64,000 nucleotides of DNA, from assembly GCF_001995175.1 (NCBI RefSeq), contig NZ_MUKN01000014.1:1-64000 (forward strand), in the 5' to 3' direction. The notes beneath the pieces are model-generated. The model ran no database searches and had not been told where the DNA came from. It worked only from the letters and a program-made list of their open reading frames with translations. The position numbers and the translations under genes were made by a program. The stretch is from Rathayibacter rhapontici (lineage in GTDB: Bacteria > Actinomycetota > Actinomycetes > Actinomycetales > Microbacteriaceae). This document shows positions 57,426 through 64,000 of this stretch, one piece after another. Positions within the stretch are counted from its first letter, which is position 1; each line of letters opens with the position of its first letter.

Positions 57426-58625
57426 ATGCCCGACCACGCGACGCGCGGCAACACCCTCGACCGGGTCAGGCGCCACAACCTCGCCGCGATCCTCCGCCTC
57501 GTCCACCGCGGCGGGCCCCGCTCCCGCTCGCAGCTCACACGCGCGACCGGGCTCAACCGGTCCACCATCGCCGCCCTCGTGGGCGAGCTGGTCGAGCTCG
57601 GCATCGTGCGCGAGCGCGAGCCCGACACGCTGAACCAGGTGGGGCGGCCGAGTCCGATCGTCGAGGCCGATCCGCGGGTCGTCGCCTTCGCCGTGAACCC
57701 CGAGATCGACGCCGTGACGGTCGCCGTGGTCGGCTTCGACGCCGAGGTGCGCCGCCGCCTGCGCCGCACGGCGAGCGTGCCGACCGCCGAGGCGGCCGCC
57801 GAGCTGGCCGCCGGCGCGATCGCCGAGCTCCGCGCCGAGCTCCCGGCCGATGCCCGCACGGTCGGTATCGGCGTCGCCGTGCCCGGCCTCGTCCGCGACG
57901 CCGACGGTCTCGTCCGCACCGGCCCGCACCTGGGCTGGAGCGACGAGCCGTTCTCGCGGATGCTCGCCGACGCGACCGGGCTCCCGGTCCTCTCGGCGAA
58001 CGACGCCAACCTCGGCGCCCTCGCCGAGAGCGCGCTCGGGGCCGGCCGCGACGTCTCGCACCTGATCTACCTCAACGGCGGCGCGAGCGGCGTCGGCGCC
58101 GGCGTGATCGTCGGAGGCGCGCCGCTGCACGGCATCGACGGCTACGCGGGCGAGATCGGCCACACCCTGGTGAACAGCGCGGGCGTCGACTGCCACTGCG
58201 GCGCGGTCGGCTGCCTCGAGACCGAGGTGGGCCGCGCCGAGCTTCTGCGCGTGCTGGGCCTGGAGGAGAGCGAGCGGCTGGAGGAGGCGCTCGCCGCCTC
58301 CGAGGATCCGGCCGTCCGCGCGGAGGTCGAGCGCCAGCTCGGCCACCTGGCCGTGGCCCTGCGGAACGTCGTCAACATCTTCAACCCGCAGCTGGTCGTG
58401 CTCGGCGGGTTCCTCGGCGCCCTGGTGGGCGTGGCCCCCGGGTTCCTCGAGGAGCGCCTCACGCACGGCGGTCCGTTCCGGGTGGCGCTCGACTCGGTCC
58501 GCATCGCGCGCACCGAGCTCGGCGGCGACCTGCTGATGATCGGCGCGGCCGAGCTGGCGTTCGAGCACCTGCTCGCCAATCCGCTGGCCGCGCCGCTGCA
58601 TCCGCTCGCCCCGCCCGCCCCGTGA
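57426..58625 (+). CDS. ROK-family transcriptional regulator, XylR-like
   Basis: A 399-residue protein with an N-terminal winged helix (GPRSRSQLTRATGLNRSTIA, ALVGELVELGIV) and a ROK domain (GVAVPGLVRDADGLVRTGPH, LSANDANLGALAESALGAGR). The ROK zinc site GHTLVNSAGVDCHCGAVGCL is intact. The winged helix makes it a repressor rather than a kinase. Its place between the alpha-xylosidase and GH42 genes suggests control of xylose or xyloside genes, possibly including xylA; the site bound is not proven. Confidence 0.87.
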   Translation: MPDHATRGNTLDRVRRHNLAAILRLVHRGGPRSRSQLTRATGLNRSTIAALVGELVELGIVREREPDTLNQVGRPSPIVEADPRVVAFAVNPEIDAVTVAVVGFDAEVRRRLRRTASVPTAEAAAELAAGAIAELRAELPADARTVGIGVAVPGLVRDADGLVRTGPHLGWSDEPFSRMLADATGLPVLSANDANLGALAESALGAGRDVSHLIYLNGGASGVGAGVIVGGAPLHGIDGYAGEIGHTLVNSAGVDCHCGAVGCLETEVGRAELLRVLGLEESERLEEALAASEDPAVRAEVERQLGHLAVALRNVVNIFNPQLVVLGGFLGALVGVAPGFLEERLTHGGPFRVALDSVRIARTELGGDLLMIGAAELAFEHLLANPLAAPLHPLAPPAP

Positions 58626-58649
58626 CCGCCGGGGCTTGGGCACGGCGGA

Positions 58650-58663
58650 GGTAAGCGTTTACC
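58650..58663. promoter_or_regulatory. LacI-type operator before the GH42 gene
   Basis: GGTAAGCGTTTACC, with perfect GGTAA/TTACC arms, 83 bp before the GH42 start. It is nearly identical to the site upstream of the Gfo/Idh-DUF993 operon, linking the two under one regulator. Confidence 0.62.
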
Positions 58664-58745
58664 CTGCTGGAGGACCACCGGGATCGGGCACCACCGTCGG
58701 CGCCCCGACCCGCACCACCGCTGCGGCGGTCGAAGGAGAGAGCAC

Positions 58746-60722
58746 ATGCCCGTTCGCTACGGAGGCGACTACAACCCCGAGCAGTGGCCGAAGGAGGTGT
58801 GGCCCGAGGACGTGACCCTGATGAACCGCGCCGGAGTGAACCTCGCGACGGTCGGCGTCTTCTCGTGGGCGCACCTGGAGCCGCGCGACGGCGAGTTCGA
58901 CTTCGCCTGGCTCGACGAGGTCCTCGACGGCCTGCACGCCGGCGGCGTGCGCGTCGACCTCGCCACCGCCACCGCGTCGCCGCCGCCGTGGCTGAGCCAC
59001 GAGCACCCCGAGATGCTGCCCGTCACCGCCGACGGCGTGGTCCTCGGAGTCGGCTCGCGCCAGCAGTACGCGCCGTCCTCGCCTGTGTACCGCCGCTACG
59101 CCGCGCGCCTGGTGCGCACGCTGGCCGAGCGCTACGCCGGCCACCCCGCGCTCGAGATGTGGCACATCGGCAACGAGTACGGCTGCCACGTCTCGCACGA
59201 CTACTCCGAGTCGGCCGTCCTCGCGTTCCGCGAGTGGCTCAGCGCCAAGTACGGCAGCATCGAGGCGCTCAACGAGGCCTGGGGCACCGCCTTCTGGTCG
59301 CAGCGCTACTCGAGCTTCGAGGAGGTGCGCCCGCCCGCCGCGATGCCGACCCTGCCGAACCCGACCCAGCGCCTCGACTTCGACCGCTTCTCCTCGCGCC
59401 AGCTGCTCGAGTGCTACCTGGCCGAGAAGGAGATCCTGCGCGAGTACTCGCCCGAGACCCCGATCACCACGAACTTCATGGGGCTCTTCAAGCCGGTCGA
59501 CTACTGGGCGTGGGCGCCGCACGTCGACATCGTGTCCGACGACCTCTACCCCGACCCCGCCGATCCGGAGGCGCCCTTCACCGCCGCGGTCGCCCGCGAC
59601 CTGATGCGCTCGCTCGGCGAGGGCCGACCGTGGCTGCTGATGGAGCAGGCCACCAGCGCCGTCAACTGGCGCCGCAGCAACGCGCCGAAGAAGCCCGGCC
59701 AGATGCGCGCCTGGAGCTACCAGGTGCTGGGCCGCGGTGCCGACGGCATCCTCTTCTTCCAGTGGCGGCAGTCGCGCGCGGGCGCCGAGAAGTTCCACTC
59801 CGGCCTGGTGCCGCACGGCGGCGCCGAGACGCGCGTGTTCCGCGAGGTCGAGGAGCTGGGCGCGGAGCTCGGCCGCCTCGACGAGATCGTCGGCACCGAG
59901 GTCGCCGCGCGCGTCGCGATCGTCTTCGACTGGGACAGCTGGTGGTCGATCGAGCAGGACGCGACTCCCGGGGCGATCGACTACGCGGCGCACGTCACCG
60001 CCTGGCACCGCGAGTTCACCCGCCGTCACGTCACGGTCGACTTCGTGCGCGCCTCCGGCCCGTTCGACGGCTACGACCTGGTCGTCGCCCCGGCGCTGTT
60101 CACCGTGCGAGCGGAGGATCTGGCCGGCCTCGCCGCGTACGCGGAGGGCGGCGGGCACCTCGTCACCACGTTCCAGAGCGGCATCACCGACGAGGACGCG
60201 CACATCACCGAGGGCGGCTACCTCGGCGCGCTGCAGTCGACGCTCGGCGTGCGCGTGGAGGAGTTCGCCCCGCTCGCCTCCGCCGACGCGTTCTCGGACG
60301 ATCTGCCCGACTCCACCGTGACCGGGTCGCTGGCGGGTGCGATCACCCGCTGGCGCGAGTACCTGCACGCCGACGGCGCGGAGGTGCTCGCGCGCTTCAC
60401 CGACGACCTCGACGGCTGGCCCGCGATCACCCGGCGCGAGACGGCGAGCGGCGGCTCCGCCTGGTACGTCGCGACCTGGCCGGCGCCGGAGCTGCTCGGC
60501 ACGGTCGTCGAGCGCGCGCTCGCCGACGCGGGTGTCGAGGGGATCCTCGCCGAGCCGCTCGAGGGAGTGGAGCTCATCCGCCGCGGTGCGATCGTCTTCG
60601 CGATCAACCACGGGCGCTCGGACGCCGTCGTGCCGATCGCGGGGGTCGACGTGCTGACCGGCGGGCGCGCCGACTCCGTCACCCTGGCCCCCCAGGGGGT
60701 CGCGCTGCTGCGGGTGGAGTGA
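58746..60722 (+). CDS. GH42 beta-galactosidase
   Basis: A 658-residue cytoplasmic glycosidase. VRYGGDYNPEQWPKEVWPED is the GH42 opening; the acid/base Glu144 lies in MWHIGNEYGCH and the nucleophile Glu300 in WLLMEQATSAVNW; LGRGADGILFFQWRQSRAGA is typical. The C-terminal part is a trimerisation domain and a small beta domain. GAAGGAGAG precedes the ATG. No signal peptide, so it would act on imported galactosides, such as those freed from xyloglucan or galactan. Related GH42 enzymes also cut alpha-L-arabinopyranosides. Confidence 0.92.
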   Translation: MPVRYGGDYNPEQWPKEVWPEDVTLMNRAGVNLATVGVFSWAHLEPRDGEFDFAWLDEVLDGLHAGGVRVDLATATASPPPWLSHEHPEMLPVTADGVVLGVGSRQQYAPSSPVYRRYAARLVRTLAERYAGHPALEMWHIGNEYGCHVSHDYSESAVLAFREWLSAKYGSIEALNEAWGTAFWSQRYSSFEEVRPPAAMPTLPNPTQRLDFDRFSSRQLLECYLAEKEILREYSPETPITTNFMGLFKPVDYWAWAPHVDIVSDDLYPDPADPEAPFTAAVARDLMRSLGEGRPWLLMEQATSAVNWRRSNAPKKPGQMRAWSYQVLGRGADGILFFQWRQSRAGAEKFHSGLVPHGGAETRVFREVEELGAELGRLDEIVGTEVAARVAIVFDWDSWWSIEQDATPGAIDYAAHVTAWHREFTRRHVTVDFVRASGPFDGYDLVVAPALFTVRAEDLAGLAAYAEGGGHLVTTFQSGITDEDAHITEGGYLGALQSTLGVRVEEFAPLASADAFSDDLPDSTVTGSLAGAITRWREYLHADGAEVLARFTDDLDGWPAITRRETASGGSAWYVATWPAPELLGTVVERALADAGVEGILAEPLEGVELIRRGAIVFAINHGRSDAVVPIAGVDVLTGGRADSVTLAPQGVALLRVE

Positions 60723-60924
60723 GAGCGCTCCCGGTGTCGGATCGCGCCGATCACGTCCCCGCATGGACTGATAGTCGAATCAATTCGACCGAGGGGGAGT
60801 GCAGGGGCGTCCTCGGCGGTTAGCGTGAGGAGCGGTGCACGGATCCGAGGGTCCGGCGCCGCTCCTCGCGGCCGTTCGAGCCGCTCCCTATCCGCTCCCC
60901 GCGCTCCTGCGCAGGAAGGCCTCC

Positions 60925-62187
60925 GTGACCACCGTCGCCTCGACGCCCACCGGCTCCGTCCCCGTCCACCGCCACCCCGGCGACGCCCTCACCGCGCGCC
61001 AGCGGCTCGTCTACATCATCGTTCTGGGAGCGCTCACCGCGCTCGGCCCGTTCACGATCGACCTCTACCTCCCCGCGTTCCCGGTGCTGCAGAGCGAGCT
61101 GAACGTGTCCGAGGCGGCCGTGCAGCTGACCCTCACCGGCACGACGCTCGGCTTCGCCCTCGGTCAGCTGATCGTGGGGCCGTGGAGCGACGCCGTCGGG
61201 CGGCGCCTGCCCCTGATCCTGGCCACGGCCGTCCACGTGCTCACCTGCATCGGCGCCGCCTTCGCGCCCGACATCCTCTGGCTCGGCGTGTTCCGCGTGC
61301 TGATGGGCGCGGGCGCCGCGGCGGGCGGAGTCGTCGCCATGGCGATGGTCCGCGACCTCTTCGGCGGTCGTCCGCTCGTCAAGATGCTCTCCCGCCTCGC
61401 CCTGGTCTCGGGCCTCGCACCCGTCCTCGCCCCGGTGATCGGCTCGCAGCTCCTGCTCGTCATGGACTGGCGCGGCGTCTTCGTCTTCCTCGCCGCCTAC
61501 GGCCTCGTCGTGATGATCGCCGTGGCGCTCCTCATCGTCGAGACCCGCCCGCGCAGCGCGCGCGACGACCGCGACCGCCGCTCCCTCGCGCAGCGCTACG
61601 GCTCGGTGCTCGGCGACCGCCAGTTCGTCGGCGTCGCGGTCATCGGAGGCATGACCTTCGCCGGCCTCTTCACCTACCTCTCCAGCTCCTCGTTCCTCTT
61701 CCAGGGGCTCTACGGCTTCGACGCGCAGCAGTACGGGCTGCTCTTCGCGGTCAACTCGCTCGGAGTCGTCTTCGGCGTGCAGGCGTCCTCGCGCCTCAGC
61801 CGCCGGGTCGGCCCGCAGTGGATCCTCGCGATCACCACCGTGTCGCTGTTCACCACGGCGGGCCTCATCGCGTTGTTCGACGTCCTCGGCTTCGGGCTCT
61901 GGGGCACGCTCGTGCCGCTGTGGCTGTTCATCGCCTCCTGCGGCTTCAGCTTCCCGTGCGTGCAGGTGCTGGGCCTCGTGAACCACGGCAGGGAGGCGGG
62001 CACCGCCGCATCGCTGCTGGGTGCGGTGAACTTCGGAGTCGCGGGCCTGCTCTCGCCGATCTCCGGCGTCTTCGGCGCCTCCTCGGCCGTGCCGATGGCC
62101 CTCGTGATGATGGCGACCGCGTCCGTCTCGATCGTGGCGCTCTGGCTGATCGTCCGTCCGCGCACCGTCGCGGCCCTGCAGGACTGA
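60925..62187 (+). CDS. Bcr/CflA-family MFS drug-efflux transporter
   Basis: A 420-residue twelve-helix exporter. LGALTALGPFTIDLYLPAFP is the Bcr/CflA first helix; GQLIVGPWSDAVGRRLPL is the MFS motif A; WRGVFVFLAAYGLVVMI and GTAASLLGAVNFGVAGLLSP match later helices. GTG 60925 was chosen for its GGAAGG site 6 nt upstream. An in-frame GTG at 60835, 8 nt after a TAGCGT box, could be a leaderless alternative with 30 extra residues. Substrate unknown. Confidence 0.88.
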   Translation: MTTVASTPTGSVPVHRHPGDALTARQRLVYIIVLGALTALGPFTIDLYLPAFPVLQSELNVSEAAVQLTLTGTTLGFALGQLIVGPWSDAVGRRLPLILATAVHVLTCIGAAFAPDILWLGVFRVLMGAGAAAGGVVAMAMVRDLFGGRPLVKMLSRLALVSGLAPVLAPVIGSQLLLVMDWRGVFVFLAAYGLVVMIAVALLIVETRPRSARDDRDRRSLAQRYGSVLGDRQFVGVAVIGGMTFAGLFTYLSSSSFLFQGLYGFDAQQYGLLFAVNSLGVVFGVQASSRLSRRVGPQWILAITTVSLFTTAGLIALFDVLGFGLWGTLVPLWLFIASCGFSFPCVQVLGLVNHGREAGTAASLLGAVNFGVAGLLSPISGVFGASSAVPMALVMMATASVSIVALWLIVRPRTVAALQD

Positions 62188-62210
62188 CGCTCGGGCCGCC
62201 TCCCTCGGTG

Positions 62211-62634
62211 CGATCTGCGGGGCCCTGGTGCGATCTGCAGGGCCCCGCACGATCTGCAGGCCCCGCACGATCTGCAGGGCCCCGCACGATCTGCAGGCCC
62301 CGCACGATCTGCAGGCCTCGGTGCGATCTGCAGGTGTTCGCGCGATCCGCAGGTGCGATCTGCAGGGGATCCGGGCGATCCCGACGCCGTTGTCCGGAGG
62401 GAAGCGCGTTCCGGCGCAGAACCCCTGCAGATCGCACCGACCTGCGCGCCGTAGTCCGATCTGCAGGCCTCCGCACGATCTGCAGGCATCTGCACGATTC
62501 GCAGGGGATCCCGCTGTCCGCGAGGAGTCCACGCGGAGGAAAGCGAGTTCCCCTCCGGAACCCCTGCAGATCGCGCAATCCCCTGCAGATCGTGCGGAGG
62601 CCTGCGGATCGCACCAGCCCCTGCAGATCGCGCA
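62211..62634. repeat. Modular repeat locus 2: two inverted ~80-bp cores with 19-bp-period GATCTGCAG satellites
   Basis: Nine left-hand motifs CGATCTGCAGG (62211, 62231, 62250, 62268, 62287, 62305, 62324, 62343, 62356) lead into a core closed by CCCCTGCAGATCG at 62425 and a weak copy at 62442. A second set of left motifs (62457, 62476, 62495) leads into a second core closed by right-hand motifs at 62564, 62583, 62602 and 62621. Steps are 18-20 bp, mostly 19. Last-left to first-right distance is 69 bp in both. The cores align with those of locus 1 only when reverse-complemented. It fills the gap between the exporter and PAP2 genes; no gene is seen inside. Confidence 0.9.
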
Positions 62635-62713
62635 CAGCACCGCCCGGACCCAGCGCCCCTCGCTCCCGCGCAAGCCCCCGCGAGGCGAACAGCGGGCGCG
62701 GCATCATGTCCAC

Positions 62714-63505
62714 ATGGTGAACCGCGAGAACCGCCCCACGACCGAGCCCGCCACCGCGAGCCCCGATGCGGTGCAGCGCGAACGGATGAACGCGGCCTCG
62801 CCGTCCGCGGATCCCGCGGCGACCAAGGTCCTCACGCAGGAGGTCGCCCACCGCGTCTCGCGCCGCTGGCCGCTCATCTCGGCCTCGATCGCCCTGCTGA
62901 TCACCGTCGTGCTCGCGATCATGATCGCCTACCGCCCGACCACCGCCTTCGGCTTCGATGTCGAGTGGATGGACGAGGTCGTCGAGCACCGCTCGAGCGT
63001 CTGGGACATCCCGGCGCTGGTCATGAACACGGTCGGCGCGGGCATCACCGGCACCGCGATCATCCCGCTGGCCATCGTGGCCGTCCTGCTCGTGTTCCGG
63101 AGGCGCTGGGCGGCGCTGTACTACGCCGTCGCCGCCCTCGTCAGCGTCGGCCTGACGCAGCTCGTCAAGGAGCTCGTCGGCCGTGCCCGCCCCGAGGACA
63201 TGCTGGTGACGAGCGACTACGGCTCGTTCCCCTCCGGCCACACCGCCAATGCGGCGACGACCGCGATGGTGCTGGCGTTGATCTTCCCGCTGATCTGGGT
63301 CTGGATCGCCGGATTCCTTTACTCGATCGCCATGATGGCGAGCCGCACCTACCTCGGCGCGCACTGGCTCAGCGACACGATCGGCGGCCTGCTCCTGGGC
63401 ATCGGAGTCGCACTCGTGGTCTGGGCGCCGCTCGCCGGGCGCCTGCGCAGCGAGAGCGAGCTGCCGCATCCGCCGATCTGGGTGAAGCGCTCGGACGTGC
63501 GCTAG
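62714..63505 (+). CDS. PAP2-family membrane phosphatase
   Basis: A 263-residue membrane protein with a ~55-residue cytoplasmic N-terminus and about six helices. The three phosphatase motifs are intact: KELVGRARP, YGSFPSGHTAN and SRTYLGAHWLSD with catalytic His. It may recycle undecaprenyl pyrophosphate or dephosphorylate a lipid phosphate. The ATG was chosen because the upstream frame runs into the repeat array. Its stop overlaps that of the convergent MetF-like gene by a few bases. Confidence 0.85.
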   Translation: MVNRENRPTTEPATASPDAVQRERMNAASPSADPAATKVLTQEVAHRVSRRWPLISASIALLITVVLAIMIAYRPTTAFGFDVEWMDEVVEHRSSVWDIPALVMNTVGAGITGTAIIPLAIVAVLLVFRRRWAALYYAVAALVSVGLTQLVKELVGRARPEDMLVTSDYGSFPSGHTANAATTAMVLALIFPLIWVWIAGFLYSIAMMASRTYLGAHWLSDTIGGLLLGIGVALVVWAPLAGRLRSESELPHPPIWVKRSDVR

Positions 63506-64000
63506 GAGCCGAACGCGGCGAGCCCGTCGAGCTCGTTGAAGGTGTAGACGTGCAGTCCGTGGAGCCGGTCGCCCGCCGCCGCCTCCAGCCGCCCGACGAA
63601 GGCGGTCGGGTCGAACCGGCGGCCGCGCAGCAGCCCGCCCGCGACGGACGAGCTGCGGGTCAGGAACCCGAGCGACGAGCCCACGCCGATCTTCGCGCCC
63701 AGGCTCAGCAGCTTCGCGCGCTCGACCGGTCCGGGTATCCCCGCCCACAGCTCGGCGTCGATGCCCTCGGTGCGCAGCGAGTCCGCGTAGCGGGCGACGG
63801 CGTCGACGTCGAAGCACATCTGCGTGACGATCGAGCGGATGTAGGGCGCCCGCTCGCGCAGGTGCTTCAGGATGCTCTCGTCCGAGAGGTGCGGGTGACC
63901 CTCCGGGTACCCGGCGATGCCGACGGCCAGGTCGGGCATGATCTCGACGGCGTCGCGGAGGAGCTCGAGGCTCGTCGAGTAGGTCCCGCTCGCCTTCTTC
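63502..64000 (-). CDS. Methylenetetrahydrofolate reductase-like protein (5' end outside window)
   Basis: The C-terminal ~165 residues of a MetF-like TIM barrel: the hallmark VGIAGYPEGHP, then RSIVTQMCFDVDAVARYADS, ELWAGIPGPVERAKLLSL and a LHGLHVYTFNELDGLAAF end. MetF reduces 5,10-methylene-THF for methionine synthesis. The open frame continues past base 64000, so the start lies beyond. The C-terminus is somewhat unlike E. coli MetF, and a related folate-linked reductase remains possible. Confidence 0.78.
   Translation of the reverse strand, partial: KKASGTYSTSLELLRDAVEIMPDLAVGIAGYPEGHPHLSDESILKHLRERAPYIRSIVTQMCFDVDAVARYADSLRTEGIDAELWAGIPGPVERAKLLSLGAKIGVGSSLGFLTRSSSVAGGLLRGRRFDPTAFVGRLEAAAGDRLHGLHVYTFNELDGLAAFGS

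Noticed and set aside
60835-60924. N-terminal extension of the MFS transporter from GTG 60835
   Set aside because: A good Shine-Dalgarno site precedes GTG 60925 and the transporter similarity begins after it; the extension is kept only as a possible leaderless alternative.
62211-62634. CRISPR array
   Set aside because: The repeat is only 10-12 bp with 7-9 bp between copies, repeats reverse direction around a core, and there are no cas genes. CRISPR repeats and spacers are each over 20 bp.
60820-62673. Long minus-strand open frames with repeated ADRA/CRSC peptides across the exporter and repeat locus
   Set aside because: The repeated peptide is only the translation of the 19-bp satellite, and the rest is antisense to a clear MFS transporter gene. 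The same applies to the frames around 35.2-36.1 kb.

Overview
The window is very GC-rich DNA from a Gram-positive actinobacterium. The PASTA-domain penicillin-binding protein, class Ib ribonucleotide reductase, HspR-type HAIR operator, frequent GTG/TTG starts and leaderless promoters fit Microbacteriaceae (Rathayibacter/Clavibacter/Curtobacterium-like); this placement is inference, not a database match. No rRNA, tRNA, CRISPR array or insertion sequence was recognised.

Layout. 0-5 kb: siroheme/tetrapyrrole genes (cobA end, hemD fused to a winged-helix domain), a 73-bp tandem repeat, a DUF559 nuclease-like protein and a frameshifted glycerate kinase. 4.6-9 kb: the nrdHIEF operon behind NrdR boxes and a group of DnaA-like boxes. 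9-15 kb: a HEPN/MNT toxin-antitoxin pair, an acetyltransferase, an aldo/keto reductase, a DUF1905 protein and an HspR-controlled ClpC-like ATPase. 15-24 kb: a bifunctional PBP, then a translationally coupled operon encoding a secreted I36-like protein, a lipoprotein, a peptidoglycan-binding adaptor and a MacB-like ABC exporter; then small housekeeping genes.

24-43 kb is a carbohydrate island read mainly on the minus strand: sugar isomerase/epimerase, DUF993 and Gfo/Idh/MocA proteins, heparinase-like lyase, WxL-like secreted protein, GH43 galactanase-like enzyme, serine hydrolase, and a ChvE/Mms-type monosaccharide ABC transporter with its LacI regulator. 43-47.5 kb: a histidine phosphatase and a glycine betaine uptake system. 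47.6-60.7 kb: a xylose/xyloside module (xylB, xylA, LacI regulator, ABC importer, alpha-xylosidase, ROK regulator, GH42 beta-galactosidase). It would import xylosides or xyloglucan-type oligosaccharides, cut them and feed xylose through XylA and XylB to the pentose phosphate pathway. 60.9-64 kb: a Bcr/CflA-like exporter, a PAP2 phosphatase and the 3' part of a MetF-like gene.

Most unusual content. Two intergenic loci 27 kb apart (35.4-35.9 and 62.2-62.6 kb) carry about 31 copies of a CTGCAGATCG motif at a near-constant 19-bp period, arranged on either side of five ~80-bp cores with inverted ends. In every module the last left-hand motif and the first right-hand motif start 69-70 bp apart. A separate 28-30-bp hairpin array lies between the sugar-binding-protein and ATPase genes of the Mms transporter. 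Nine single-base losses break eight otherwise intact genes, all in short G or C runs, which points to systematic consensus error rather than gene decay.
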